Source: Batrachochytrium dendrobatidis JAM81
Taxonomy: Eukaryota > Chytridiomycota > Chytridiomycetes > Rhizophydiales
Assembly: GCF_000203795.2 (NCBI RefSeq)
Contig: NW_006281103.1
Coordinates: forward strand, 325,224 to 389,223
Length of the DNA: 64,000 nucleotides
Direction: 5' to 3'
Positions 1-12,305 of the stretch are shown here, piece after piece (position 1 is the first letter of the stretch; each line of letters begins with the position of its first letter). Made by a program: the position numbers and the translations under genes. The notes beneath the pieces were generated by a model that was given only the letters and a program-made list of their open reading frames with translations, was not told the DNA's origin and did not search any database.

Positions 1-2495
1 CTTGGAAATTGCAACAAGCGGCTGTAATGACATCTGGAAACCATCATAATAATGGTATTGTCAACGCAACCACTCTGCCATCAAATACTCCTAATTACGC
101 ATCGGCCTTGATCTCGCCTGAACAAACTACCTCCATTGCTTTGAATATGATGACTGCGTCTACTTCTGCTCCATCACATTCCTCTGCTGCCATCATGGCT
201 TCTACTCCTACGTTGGGGTCATTTGATTCCAAATTCGCTAATTCTCCTTCTAGTAGTGCTGGATTGGTCGATAATCTTGCTGCTCCTTTATTTACTGTAA
301 AAAGTGAAAATGAATCTGCGATTGCCTCTAATTCAGGGGTAAATTCATCTCATGTATCTGGTCAGTCTATCGTATCTACTGGAACTACTGCTCAATCCAA
401 CGCAGTTGCCATGCTTCAGTATCAGCAGCGTTTACAGCAAATGCAGCAATTTCAACAATTTCAACGTATGCAACTCCAACAACAGTCTCAGTTTCAAACA
501 TCACAGCAACTTCAACAGCAGATCCAGGCAGTATCAAGTACACCACTATTACAATCGCAACGTCTACAGTTGCAGCAGTCAAACAATGCTACACATGCCG
601 GTTCGTTGACTTCTACAACTAACATATCTACACCATTTTCCGCGTCGGCTTCTACGTCAGTTTCGGATTCTTCCTCTGCGGTTAATTCAAATACATTATT
701 GCATCAGCAAGATCCTAATGTACTCGGCGCATTCAATCAGCAGCAGTTAGAAGCCAGGCGAACAAGCACTAGTATATCCAAGCCAGCTAAACCCTCCTCT
801 GTAAGAGCTCAGCATCGATACATTGCTGAACAGCGACTGATTCAACAACGAAATCGTATGCAAATCACTGAACAGCAACAACAGTCCATGATACAACAAG
901 CTATTGCTAAACAGCAACATAATCAGCAACTTGTACAGCTTCAGCAAAAAAGGCAGCAAGCTTTGCTAATTCAACAGGCTGCACAATCTCAGAAAAGGAA
1001 TCAACAATCTGATCTTCCCCCACTTTTACCCTCAGTAAATACTTACATGCCGCGACTAAAGACTGGGGAAACCGGACTAATACATATCATTACTGAAACA
1101 AAAAGAAAAAAAAGTATATGGGCCGAGGCATCTACTGACGAAGAAGAAGACGATGAAGATAATGATGGCGATGAGGGATATAATCGGAGGCGAAATAGCA
1201 AAACCAACGATAAACGATTTGTTGGAAAGTCTACCATTCCAACATCTGTTTCTGCTGTGTCACCTGCAGATTCACTCAAAAATCTACAGCATCGTCGTAA
1301 GCTGCGTCAAACGAATCATGACTATACGAAACTGTAAATTTATCATGTTTATTCTGATGCATGGTCTGAAATGGGATGTCTTGTCAAGCTTGACAACATA
1401 ATTGTAACTAACATGTTTTGGACTGTACTCTGATTAGTAACTGGTATAAATTGGAGCCGTTTTGTTCAACATCAGAACTGCTTGTTCCAATCAAGGTTGA
1501 TTTTGAAGTAGATGGATATCGTGTTTGCGATGCGTTCACGTGGAATTTGAATGGTATAGAATTGATACGACATACTTGACTTGGCATGTATTTTTCAAGA
1601 GTTGATTTTAACGCCATGTTTTGGTTGATTTATAGAAACGGCAATGACTCCTGAAAAGTTTGCTGAATACATGTGTTTAGATCTTGATCTTAATATAGCA
1701 GCATTTGGTTCATTGATTGCTGGTCGAATCAATGCACAGTTGGAAGATCACCGCAAGATCATGGAATCGACAGATGATGTGATTCCTGAAGATTCTCGCG
1801 TTCCCATAAAAGTGTGTAGATGTCTGATTGATATTCAAGTTTATTTTGATGGCATGTTCTCATGCAATATTTGTATTTGGTACATTTTGTTTTGTTTTGA
1901 ATTTTCTATATTTAGTTGAATCTAAAGGTAGGAAAAATGCAACTACGAGATCGGTTTGAATGGGATTTGGCGTCGAGTATGTCACCAGAAAGATTTGCCC
2001 AAATCATGGTGCAGGATTTGCGACTTGGTGGTGAATTTGCTCAAATGATTGCATTTAGGTAAGGCTGCTTGTTCATGTTTATTGAGCTTACGAATGGTAT
2101 TAAAGTTTATTTTTATCCGTGCGTTAGTATCCGAGAACAAATATTCCGGTACAAACGCAGTGGAGTGCTTGATCCTTCATTTGCTATTGAAAAACCGTTT
2201 CGTGCCGAGGAAGAGGCACGGGGATGGAGTCCAAGCATTGATGCGTACCAGAATCGCACAGATGATGAAGACGCCGATTTAAAAGGAGGTCGTGGTTTAA
2301 GGTTAGTTGTTACTTGGATCATCATGCACAACAGATGCTTATACTATTTTGTATTTATAGACGAATTCGACGAGAACTACGAACTGTTGGTGGATCTCGA
2401 CGACGTGCAGGTAAGATGTATCTTTGAGCATTCTATTTAAAAAATGCGCTAAAATTCATACTCTTGATTTAATGTGTTTAGCATACCCTTATTAA
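1..2495 (+). CDS. SNF5: SNF5/SMARCB1-type SWI/SNF chromatin remodelling subunit (5' partial)
   Basis: This is the core subunit of SWI/SNF-family nucleosome remodellers and acts in the nucleus. The reading frame is already open at the window edge, so the N-terminus is missing. The first exon runs to 1333 and encodes a long Gln/Ser/Thr-rich region with poly-Q runs, then a basic stretch and an acidic EEEDDEDNDGDE patch. Four to five short downstream exons (about 1438-1550, 1641-1810, 1919-2058, 2128-2300, 2360-2410, 2482-2495) encode the two SNF5 repeats. Diagnostic parts are LLVPIKVDFEVDGYRVCDAF, then TPEKFAEYMCLDLDL, then a second repeat with RDRFEWDL and SPERFAQIMVQDLRL, and finally AFSIREQIFRYKRSG, which forms only when GT 2059 is joined to AG 2127. 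The last exon adds a few codons and stops at 2493-2495. SFH1 (RSC complex) is a paralogous alternative; the long poly-Q N-terminus favours SNF5. Confidence 0.9.
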
Positions 2496-2670
2496 ACTTC
2501 TGGTGAGATCTCGTTTGCTATAGCTATGTATGTATGAGTCAGTTTTTTAGACAATGCTTAATTTTATTCAAAACTTTTTGGTTTTCAAATACAATTTACT
2601 CAATACACAGAATGAACTATATACAAATACCTTGTTTTTCGATTAAATTTTGATGCAAATGTGAGTTGTG

Positions 2671-2678
2671 TCACGTGA
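2671..2678. promoter_or_regulatory. TCACGTGA palindrome upstream of the cyclophilin gene
   Basis: A perfect 8-bp palindrome with a CACGTG E-box core lies about 57 bp before the proposed cyclophilin ATG. E-boxes of this form bind bHLH factors (Cbf1/Pho4 type in fungi). The same octamer recurs at 28254-28261 in another promoter. Function is inferred only from the motif. Confidence 0.35.
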
Positions 2679-2734
2679 TAGTAAACTCAACATTGAGGAT
2701 TGCAGAATTTCTGATACAAACTCGTCAAACCAAA

Positions 2735-3827
2735 ATGGTAGATTAAAGCAAATGGATTATAGTTGATTTATGGGGACAATTCATATCTGGTGTATCGCAT
2801 ATTAATTTACTTGTGCATACACAGCGAATCTTTTATAAATCGTCTAATCCCAACTAACACATTGCACTTGATCTCTGCACCAGTCTGTCACACTGCACAC
2901 TGATCTTGGGGACCTCAAGATAGAAGGTACATGCATTTGTCAAATACATAGTCTATAAGAGTAGCATTGCATATTGCTATGAATGAGTGCAGGAGTGTAG
3001 TTGTAGATATCGATAATAGTGTGGTTTCTAAATATGCAAATAATCCCCTCTTTGAAATCCAATCTAGTTTTTTGCGAAGCTACACCCAAGGCTGCCGAAG
3101 TACTCTCATTTCATTGTATACATTAACAGGCGATATTCAAAGTTAATTGTTTTCATCCTACTTGAATTAGAATTTTCTGGCCTTGTGTGCAAGTGGATAC
3201 TATAATGGATGTGTTTTTCATCGTAACATTAAAGGATTCATGGTTCAGGTAATTGCATGAAATTGCATTTAAACTGGCTTGAATGATCAACTGACTTCTT
3301 GTTTGGTAATATCTGAGATGTTAGACTGGTGATCCCACAAATACTGGAAAAGGAGGTACTTCAATTTGGGGCGGAAAGTTTGCAGATGAAATAAAATCAA
3401 CTCTTCGAGTAAGACTTTGCTACATACTCTAGAACCCATGCATTGGGTTCTGATGAATTAACCTGCTTGATTCTGTATTAGCACAACACTCGCGGTATCG
3501 TGTCCATGGCGAGCAAAGGAGCAGATGCAAATGGATCTCAGTTTTTCATCACATACTCAAAACAGTCACACTTGGATTCAAAATACACTGTGTTTGGAAA
3601 GTAAGTCGCTCGCAATTAAAACTGTCTAGTTTGATTCCAAATCAAGTCATACGTGATCAACATTGTGCTTACTATATATACTGATTTTTATTTCTTTTAG
3701 AATCATTGATGGATTGGATACATTGGACTCTCTGGAATCTGTTCCTGTTGATGGAAATCACCGACCAAATCAGGATATAAAGATTAACTCGGTCACAATC
3801 CATGCCAATCCAATCGCTGAGCACTGA
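2735..3827 (+). CDS. PPIL3: Cyclophilin-type peptidyl-prolyl isomerase, PPIL3/CypJ class
   Basis: This is a single-domain cyclophilin of about 160 residues, matching the family length. PPIL3 proteins associate with the spliceosome. I read seven exons. A mini-exon holds only the ATG (2735-2737), with donor GTAGAT at 2738 and acceptor AG at 2882-2883. The following exons are 2884-2926, about 3067-3098, about 3172-3249, about 3325-3408, about 3481-3601 and about 3702-3827. The joined protein contains [62 protein letters not shown] and ends IHANPIAEH. The active-site Arg (FHR) and the FMVQ and GSQFFIT motifs are present. The Trp of cyclophilin A is replaced by His (SHLDSK), as is typical for this class. 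The ATG mini-exon is the least certain part, because a stop lies in frame just upstream of the second exon and the intron has a good CTAAC branch site. Confidence 0.9.
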
Positions 3828-5575
3828 TTTCAATTACAGCCGTATTTACGTCAATGAAATATTAATGTGGATGCCAAAATACATAATAAACAGACAGTCC
3901 CATAAAACGATGATCACCAAATTTAATGGACAGGTGCTTTTAAACTCCTTGGAAAAACTACAGATTAACATGATATATCAACCGTTCAACACAGCAATAT
4001 CTAGTAGAAAAGCGTAATGAGTATCCAACTATTGATTATTCCGAAGCAAAATCACTCCAAGATAAATGCAAGACACGTTCAAATGTATTACAGCCATATC
4101 CATGTGAAATGAACCACGTTTAAAGGTATATCAGTACAAAGCCTATTCATTTCGTGCTTTTGGTGACGAGTCATAGATAAAAGTACAAGCATTCATTATT
4201 GATACTCGACAGTATATCTATGACACCATACAGATTTGTATTCGAGTCCATAAGTTATAGTTTGAGTAATAGATTTATGCAAGTACCGCCTCAAATGATA
4301 CATACTGATAATTGCTGGTATTTTTCATTCATCACTCCATTCTCATCTTTTGTCACCAGCCGTGATGACACCACAAGTCAGTGAACTGGTCAATGTTAGC
4401 AAATGGCAGATATTGATTCAGGTTCATCTTATTTCATTACATTGGATACAGCACAATTTATTCATATGAATACAATGTAATGATTAGACACATCAACGAG
4501 TATTTAATCGACCAATGGAAAAATCTAATTGTTGCCGTCTTTGGATCAGTCACAACCAAACCACAATGTACGCTAATAAACCAATGCTATTGTCATGGAC
4601 AGATCTGAAATACAAACGCCAATCTACTTGATTGAACACTAGTTTAAGCTCTACAATGATCGACTAAACATTCAATTCGTGTCAAGCTAAATGCTAGTCT
4701 CTACTTTTATATCATGTTTTTAGTCTTTCCGAGTGTTGGAATGACACTGGATATACAATCAAGCATTCTATTCATCTGAAAACAAAGGTGGATAAAAGCC
4801 ATATCAACGGCATTGACTAGTACTTTTGCGAATTGATGTGCAACAGTGCTGCATTTCTAAAGTCAGTGTCTGCTTATACAAGACTGACTCATAAACAGTT
4901 GTCTGGTTTTTTAAACCCCATTAGCCATAAACATGCCAATATTTAACCGCATAAACAAGGAATATAACATTTTGTATGTTGGGATGATACTCCGTGTATG
5001 CCCTGACCATAATACACCAAATCTCGTTTCCAACAAGTTATACAGTGTGGGGTACAGACATTGAGTTCAGCAATGCTTGGAGTGGAGTATTTGCAAGCAG
5101 CAATGGATAAACTACCATCAGCATATCTTGATTGGCAGTAAAATCAGCAAGCTTTTATTGCTATGCAAATTCTGAATGCATCAGCCCTAATTAACAAGCA
5201 GCGTTTCTGCTGAGTAGTTGGCAAGAAATGCTTCAAAGTCATATGTAGACTATTTCATTAGCCCTCAATATCGCATTAGAGCGTGCTAAGCTGTGGTCAC
5301 TTGTTATTCAAAGGATTGATGTTTATTTTGAACTCTACCATGACTGACAATAGGGCAGAAAAATGCAACAAATCAAGCCATGCTTTGAACAAACCGGAAT
5401 AATTGACTAGTCTATCAAGGTGCCGTTGTAATCATTTTACTCCGCTTGCTTACATGTGTGAAATTGATCCGCATAAACAATAAACACATTGACAAAATTA
5501 CTTTTATAAATAGTCATTTCATGACCAAGTCGACCATCTCCAAATACTACCGATTAAAATCTACTCAAAGCCACA
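3828..5575. other. Gene-poor spacer, possible decayed sequence
   Basis: About 1.75 kb lies between the cyclophilin stop and the catalase start. No open frame longer than about 75 codons looks coding, and no exon set joins into a recognisable protein on either strand. No tRNA or other RNA signature was seen. Around 4860-5130 short stretches on the + strand read like eroded coding sequence broken by stops, but I could not assign a family. The last 100-200 bp presumably hold the catalase promoter. Confidence 0.5.
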
Positions 5576-7216
5576 ATGATATGTCCCTATGCGGTAATGG
5601 CATGTTCGAATCCACACCAGGGTATGGGTACGGCTGCTCCAGCACCTGCTGGAGCTACTACACCATCTTCAATGATTAAATCTCTTGATATAAACGGTAA
5701 AACGGATGACTCTTCTATGGGCATCATTGGTTTGACTACTCGTCAAGGACATGCAGTTCCAGACAATCAAAACTCGAAATCTGCTGGAAGTCGAGGTCCT
5801 CTGATGCTGCAAGATTATCATTTTCAGGAGAAAATGTCCCATTTTGTTCGTGAACGTATTCCAGAACGAGTTGTGCATGGACGTGGTGCCGGTGCCCATG
5901 GATATTTTGAAGCCTACGGAAGCGCTGGAAACGAGACGATTGGCAAGTACACCAGAGCAAAGCTGTTTGACACTAAAGGCAAGCGCACACCTGTGTTTAC
6001 ACGGTTTTCTACTGTTATTCATGGTGGTACTTCACCCGAAACCTTGCGTGATCCCCGTGGATTCGCAGTCAAGTTCTATACCGAAGACGGTAACTGGGAT
6101 CTTGTTGGTCTCAATCTCAAGGTGTTTTTTATTCGTGATTCCATCAAGTTTCCCGACATGGTTCACAGTTTGAAACCCGATCCAGTCACAAACATTCAAG
6201 ATCCAAACCGTGTATTCGACTTTATGAGTCAAACTCCCGAGTCAACTCATATGCTGACATTTTTGAATTCGCCATGGGGTATTCCTGCCGACTATCGCCA
6301 CATGCACGGCAGTGGTGTCAACACATACAAGTGGGTCAACAAGGAAGGCTTGGCACACCTTGTCAAATATCACTGGATCTCCAAACAAGGCACCAAAAAC
6401 CTCAAGCAAAGCGAGGCTGATGCAGTTCAATCCAACGACTTCAACCATGCTACAGATGATCTGTATCGGTCAATCAAGCGAGGCGAGTATCCAGAATGGG
6501 AGTTGAATGTACAACTGTTGACAGATGACGAGCACAGTGAATTGGATTTTGATCCTCTTGACGATACCAAACTGTGGCCAGAGTCGATTGCGCCAATGCT
6601 TCCAGTTGGACGTATGGTTCTTGATCGTAACCCAGTCAATTACTATGCCGAGGTAGAGCAGGCGGCATTTGGAACAGGAGTTTTGGTTGACGGATTGGAT
6701 TTCTCGGACGACAAGATGTTGCAAGGTCGCACGTTCAGTTATGGTGATGCACAACGATATCGTCTTGGTGTCAATTATTTACAGTTGCCAATCAACAAAC
6801 CTTTGAACAAGGTGGCAACCAATCAGCGTGACGGTACAATGACATACTTTGTGGACGGTACAGATGCAGGCGAGAATCCTCATATTAACTACGAGCCATC
6901 CAGTCGCAACGGTCTTGTGCAGCAGCCAAATGTATATCCAGGACCTGTGCATGAGCCTGTTTTACCCGATGGAACCAAGATTGGACGCGCACCTATTAAT
7001 CGTACGAATCCGTTTGCTCAAGCTGGCGAGACTTACAGGAGTTTCGAAGATTGGGAACGAGATGAGCTTATTATGAATCTTGGCAAAGCACTTGCAGTAT
7101 GCAACAAAGACATTCAAGAGCGCATGGTGCATAACTTTAGTCAAGCCGATAAAGATTATGGTGCACGAGTTGCCAAAGCGATTGAAGATATTTCTTCAAA
7201 GATGATGCAAGGATAA
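5576..7216 (+). CDS. Heme catalase, intronless, with altered distal-pocket segment
   Basis: The enzyme breaks hydrogen peroxide into water and oxygen. It has 546 codons in one exon, unlike its intron-rich neighbours, and is within the usual size for small-subunit catalases with an N-terminal extension of about 70 residues rich in Ala, Pro, Gly and Ser. Visible landmarks are the distal His101 in [16 protein letters not shown], the [14 protein letters not shown] segment, [16 protein letters not shown], and the proximal heme ligand Tyr389 in [15 protein letters not shown] followed by [10 protein letters not shown]. The segment before FFIRD reads VGLNLKV where the family has VGNNTP-like residues, so the first Asn, the catalytic one, appears to be Leu. 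The C-terminus ends SSKMMQG and lacks a SKL-type peroxisomal signal, so a cytosolic location is possible. The ATG at 5576 is the first in frame. Confidence 0.96.
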   Translation: MICPYAVMACSNPHQGMGTAAPAPAGATTPSSMIKSLDINGKTDDSSMGIIGLTTRQGHAVPDNQNSKSAGSRGPLMLQDYHFQEKMSHFVRERIPERVVHGRGAGAHGYFEAYGSAGNETIGKYTRAKLFDTKGKRTPVFTRFSTVIHGGTSPETLRDPRGFAVKFYTEDGNWDLVGLNLKVFFIRDSIKFPDMVHSLKPDPVTNIQDPNRVFDFMSQTPESTHMLTFLNSPWGIPADYRHMHGSGVNTYKWVNKEGLAHLVKYHWISKQGTKNLKQSEADAVQSNDFNHATDDLYRSIKRGEYPEWELNVQLLTDDEHSELDFDPLDDTKLWPESIAPMLPVGRMVLDRNPVNYYAEVEQAAFGTGVLVDGLDFSDDKMLQGRTFSYGDAQRYRLGVNYLQLPINKPLNKVATNQRDGTMTYFVDGTDAGENPHINYEPSSRNGLVQQPNVYPGPVHEPVLPDGTKIGRAPINRTNPFAQAGETYRSFEDWERDELIMNLGKALAVCNKDIQERMVHNFSQADKDYGARVAKAIEDISSKMMQG

Positions 7217-7556
7217 ACCTCGAATAGTAAACCAACAATTGAATGTAACAACAAATAAATCATATCTTGTAAACCCATTTAACTTGTCATTTAGACTGAT
7301 ATTGTGGTATAATCATGCAAGTAGCATGCTTGCACAAGTTATTTTGCATCCGTTTATCACAAAATATATAAACTAGAATTAATTATAATAATTGGTATTT
7401 TTCTTGAAGGGATTATAAACCAAAGATGGTTTTAAATGGTCTTGAGTTGACCTGAAAAGACTGTCATGCAGTATTGATTTACAAGTGCTGACACCAAACC
7501 ACAATGTATTTGACAAACACACCTAACGAATATTACCGTATAATTGGTTTCAATCA
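7217..7556. other. Catalase 3' region, no gene seen
   Basis: This AT-rich spacer lies between the catalase stop and the 5S rRNA gene. An AATAAA-like stretch (aacaaataaatca) about 35 bp after the stop may serve polyadenylation. Nothing else is supportable. Confidence 0.4.
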
Positions 7557-7677
7557 ACATCTACGGCCATACACACAAGAAAATACCGGATCCCGTTCGA
7601 TCTCCGAAGTCAAGCTTGTGATGGCTCAGTCAGTACTGTGGTGGGGGACCACACGGGAATACTGAGTGCTGTAGTTT
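7557..7677 (+). rRNA. 5S ribosomal RNA gene, solitary
   Basis: The roughly 121-bp segment shows the eukaryotic 5S pattern: CTACGGCCAT at the 5' end, the CCGGATCCCGTTCGATCT block, CCGAAGTCAAGC (box A region of the internal promoter), CAGTACTGTGGTGGGGGACC and ACACGGGAATACTGAGTGCTGTAG. Closing helix I pairs CTACGGC at 7561-7567 with GCTGTAG at 7668-7674. A T-run at 7675-7679 is a standard RNA polymerase III terminator. Exact ends could shift by a few bases. It lies alone between protein genes rather than in a visible rDNA unit or tandem array. Confidence 0.93.
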
Positions 7678-7679
7678 TT
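7675..7679 (+). terminator. RNA polymerase III T-run terminator of the 5S gene
   Basis: Five T residues follow immediately after the 3' arm of 5S helix I, as expected for Pol III termination. Confidence 0.75.
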
Positions 7680-8600
7680 GCTAAATTAACAATCTGATCT
7701 CGTTTTGGATGTTTTGGATCAAATCTCGACTTGAATCTTTATGGTCGTCAACAATCATAGTATACACGACTGATTCAAATCGAGTTGACTAGGCAAAATA
7801 TACTCCATGTTGTAATCATTCAATCAATCTTGTTTATATCAGCTGTACCCAATGCACTAACTCGATTGTTGTATAGTGGCATAATACTCATATCGCCGCT
7901 CAGAGCTGGCAATAAATAGCGCCGACTTTGATACCAAGAACGTTGACAGTCTGATTTACAAAATGACAAATCAGACCTTGTTTTTGAACTCTGGTATAAA
8001 TCTCGGTAAACTCTTGTGTATCAAATTGGATTGACATGGTTTCTGTAGAATTCATTGCAATTACCAAGTGTTCCAAGTCGCTCTGCAATCTGCAAAATAA
8101 CTCGTGTCCTGTGAAAATATGGATCGAGTAACTTTTAACTTTGGATGCTAGTAAAGTGATTATGACTTGTTGGCTCAATTGAAACTAGGTTTAATGGACA
8201 TGCTGCTGCTCATTGGATTTCTGTTGGGTTGAGATGACAGCCGTATCGATTATAATTCAACACACATTGCAATTGAATCACATTCGATGCACTTTGATCC
8301 AGTTAACCATGCAAGGCATATGCATGCCAGTTTCAACACATCTTCATCAACTAAAGCGAAAAATGGATTTGATTTGGCGATACAAACAGTAATATCATCA
8401 ATAACACACCACTAATGGCATATAGTTGCTGATGCATAACTGTCGAGTTTAAATCGCATCCAAATGTCAACTTCACGTAGCTCACCAATCTTACTCGGAA
8501 ACTCGAGTCAAATCAATAAAACTCATCGAGTCTTGAAAACTAACATTGCAAATTAGGTTTAATTATAATAAACTCGTGTATTCCAAGACTGCAGTTAAAC
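7680..8600. other. Spacer between 5S gene and permease A
   Basis: About 920 bp without a recognisable gene. One minus-strand open frame of 92 codons (7900-8178) has no family signature, no clear splice partner and a length expected by chance at this base composition. The right end contains the 3' flank of permease A. Confidence 0.4.
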
Positions 8601-11600
8601 CTATACCGAATGTGTCTGTTGATATATTGCTGCTGTAATCAACGAATGAACAGTAAGCCCAAACACCAAACAAGCGCCTAATCCAGCAATCCATTGTGGT
8701 CGCATGATGTTAGTCAACCATCTAGGCATTGCTTTGAATGGCTTAACCATGGCTAAAGTATCCATTTGAATCGCTTCATCCCGACTGTATTCATCCTCAA
8801 AAATATCCATCAATTCACCATTGCCATACTGCAGACCACCAAGATACTCGGAATTGCCATTGTCAATATTTGCCATATTACCACCAATCTTACTTTGGCG
8901 ACTACTCGTTTCGTTGCTGCTTACACTGACTCGTTTTGATCTGATTATATGTGCATTTTGATTTGGATTCAGCAATCCACCAGCAGTCAAATGCGATTTC
9001 TTCAAACTCGATCGGCTCATATCCATCGTCAATCCCAGAGTGCTATTCATCATGCTTAAAGTTCCTTTTAGATTGATATCCACCACATCTGAAACCATGT
9101 TTGAGCTGCTTGTTTGACCAGTTGTCAAATCGGATAAACTGGACTTGGATTGGTTCAATGAGCTATGGGAAGCAATAGCTGCACGATACGATGCAGACAG
9201 TTTCCCAACATTCACATCTAGCGTGCTACGAATTGCTTTGATGGAATGGCGAGATGTAAGGGATAAGTTGCCAATTGATTTTGTTTTAGAATGAACAGGG
9301 TGAGATGGTTTGAATGGATCGCGAATGACTATCCGATCAAGATCTGCATATGGGAGATGATAAATGTAATCAAAATCATCCTCATCATCACGGTACATTT
9401 TTTTGATTCCAGCTGTAATGTCCAAAAACTCAATCTAAGAGTGTTTTGTGTAATAGTTAGCTCATGACTGCAAATATATCGTGTATGTTGCAACTACTCA
9501 CATCGTCCATGATCGACTGATTCATAACTAGTACCATATATCACAAGCCAATAGATTAGCATTGTTGACCAAATACGACTGACACCAACTCGCTCATACT
9601 GCAATACAATTTGTGCTTGAATACTACCTAGACTGCGCTTTGAAAGCATCATCATGATTAGAAATGGTACAATATAATTGCACAATGCCTGAAACGTCAA
9701 GTTTGTCCAAAATCGAAAATGAGCAACTCCAATGCCTGACTGCAGCGGAACAGCAATACACAATGGCACAATGACACCCCAAAACCGAGCCCATGCTAGT
9801 GTTTAATATTGAACATGATTACATTCGATTGATAGTTTAGCGTAAAATCAATTTCAAGACTGTAGTCCAATGACAGAATCACTTACGTTTGGAGCAAATT
9901 TGCCCAGTAACAAGGTTTAATTGAATTATGGACATGTTGACTAAAATTGAAGCTATACAGGTGCAGAGTGGTATCAAAACAAGCATGATTTCCAACACAA
10001 TTATGCCGATTAAATTATCGTGTTGGCTACTATACATTGCCGCAACAATGGTATTGCTTGAATCCAGATCAAACCCAAGCGCACCTATTTAACCAAATAC
10101 CCACATTGTAAACACATTAGTCAAAGCAATTGTTTGGTATTTTACAATTCAATATTTTGATCACTGCCTACATACCAAATACACCAATCAATACATATAT
10201 ACTGCATGCTATGCATGTTGATAATCCAACGCATTTTTTCAAATCAACTTTTGGATGCTACAAAGATCAATGGATGATATTAGACAAAACATTGATTATC
10301 AGTAACCACAAAACCAGCAATATCAAATATTGAAAATTTTCAAACACGATCAACATACTGCAATGTTCACCAAAGTTAAAATCTCTTTGGAAAATGCTAT
10401 ATTGAAAGCATTGATAAACATTGATGATAATGAGTGTAAATTAGTTTCAGCAAGACAAGGTATCATTTATCATTAATATTGTTATGAGTCTTACCAAAAC
10501 TAAAAAACATGGTTCCAAACAAGTTGGACAAATTTGGCACTTTTAAAAAAGTTCTGCTTGTGTTAATCCCCGAAGAAATCGATGTGCATATTGTAATCAA
10601 TGTAAACAGTCCAATCGCAGCAGCTGATACTATTTGAAAAATACCAGTTGTCAGATTTACAATTGTATTCATACGAAATGGAGCACTGAATAAAGGTGTC
10701 AAAATACATAAACTGCCAGCTTCATAAAATGGTAATTCACGCCAAATTTACTAGACAACATCGTGTCTTTTAAACTTCTTGACAAAACTGACAGGTTTTG
10801 TGCTCATTTTTTGTAAAACAACCGAGTTGTTATTTACATTACAGTTTCAATAGCGGTTGGAATGGAAACAGCAGTTGCATTTCTAAACTGCAAACGTATC
10901 CAAAGTTTAGGATACAGCCAATACAAGTTTGATTGACAGCAGCCAAACCCAGCACTGGATTGAAATGCCTGAATTTTACAATCACCCATTTCATGACCAT
11001 GTCAAATGAGATTGTTTAAGACTATAGTTTGATTGTAGTAGAAACAATCGCTGCAAGATAAATACAAGCGTTCCATTTTGCGTGAATATGGCTGTAAATA
11101 CAAGCTTGGCCATGCAAATCAATATAATGCTATACCTAGCTGCATTGGTACTATTACATTAAGTTCAAAATAAGTAAACGGAACCAAAAGTGCTAGATTC
11201 GTCTACATATCACATGCATATCAGTTCATACTATTTCAAAGCAGCAATCTCCAATCGTGACCAATTGATTGCCATTTCACATCAAACATTCTGTAAACTT
11301 ACAAATGAACCAAGTGTAATGAACATCGTGTCTGATTCAAATGGAGATGGAGTTGGACTAGTTGAATGCGTGCAGTATAGATTGCTGCTTGGAAACATGC
11401 CAATTCCACACGTTCCACCAAGCACATCAACGTATAAACGATCCAGTATCTGCACGCATGTGATGACAGTTTAAACAAGTCAGAATCTTGAATCTGGTTT
11501 GAATAGCCAAATGAATGGGGTTTGCAATCGACACCATTGGATACTGCGATTAAATGTACCTGAGATGAAGTCACCAATGATATTACAATGCATGATGTAA

Positions 11601-12305
11601 TAGATCCATACAAAATTGATACAGCAATATAAAACCATTTTTTCCCATAAAACTAAAATGTTGGGTTTTAGCATAGTCGATCGTGATTGAGTTGCCCAGT
11701 TGATATTTGGTATTCGTGAATACGGTTGTAATAAAGTTGCTCAATGTCAGTCATTCACCAAATAATACCTGATGCACTAAAACAGTGTATTCAATGTTTC
11801 TCTGTAGATGATATACATTGGACACCAGTTAGGTATTTTAATCACTAAACATTAATGTCCATTTTAAACCATGACAAATCAGCGTACCTGAAAGCGCTGA
11901 TTTCCAGGAAACTTTGAAGCTGCCTCAATCATAAACAATGAAGTGATATACGCCAATAGTGCTATGAAAAATAAAGCTGCCAACGTTCTGAACATGATTC
12001 GTGTACACGAACCGTTTTTGTATGCGTTGAGCCATTTGTGAAATTCCAAAATGATATTGTTGGTCTACTTTAATGCAAACCAAACCGCACTTGATGAAAT
12101 ACTTTCAACATGAAACTTACAAAATCCATCCATATGCTTGAAAAAGTTTTGGCATGATATACAACGCTGTGATGATTGATATGGTTAGTCAAGCATAAAC
12201 GGTAATGTGATACTTTTATATCCAGACACTCCAACAGACTTTACCTGGACCAACAATGCTCGCTACCAACATACTAACACAACCCAAAAACCCACTATAA
12301 TCCAT
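8601..12305 (-). CDS. AAAP-type multi-pass permease, paralog A
   Basis: This is a membrane transporter related to the amino acid/auxin permease (Aa_trans) superfamily; the substrate is unknown. Spliced minus-strand exons read, in order: MDYSGFLGC..ASIVGPG (12305-12245), ALYIMPKLFQAYGWIL (from 12166), RTLAALFFIALLAYITSLFM then EAASKFPGNQRFQ (about 11990-11890), RNIEYTVLVHQ, FYGKKWFYIAVSILYGS, VQILDRLYVDVLGGTCGIGM (about 11455-11304), LCILTPLFSAPFRMN (about 10715-10490), HPKVDLKKCVGL..YVLIGVFG, LGFDLDSSNTIVAAMY (about 10087-9890), then PLCIAVPLQSGIGVAHFRFW (about 9790-9510). The last exon (about 9434-8601) is a Ser-rich cytoplasmic-type tail starting EFLDITAGIKK and DDEDDFDYIYHLPYA, ending in one more hydrophobic helix. 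PGNQRFQ and the helix pattern support the family. It is the head-to-head partner of paralog B. Some middle exon ends are approximate, and an intron of about 570 bp (roughly 10730-11303) is unusually long. Confidence 0.78.

Noticed and set aside
5669..6754. Several minus-strand open frames opposite the catalase gene
   Set aside because: They are antisense shadows of a strongly conserved coding sequence with third-position bias on the + strand; none has a recognisable domain.
7900..8178. Minus-strand open frame of 92 codons
   Set aside because: No family motif, no plausible splice partners upstream or downstream, and a length that arises by chance in 64 kb of this composition.
10130..10333. 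Plus-strand open frame within permease A
   Set aside because: It overlaps, on the opposite strand, the permease A exon reading HPKVDLKKCVGL and its flanking introns, so it is an antisense shadow.
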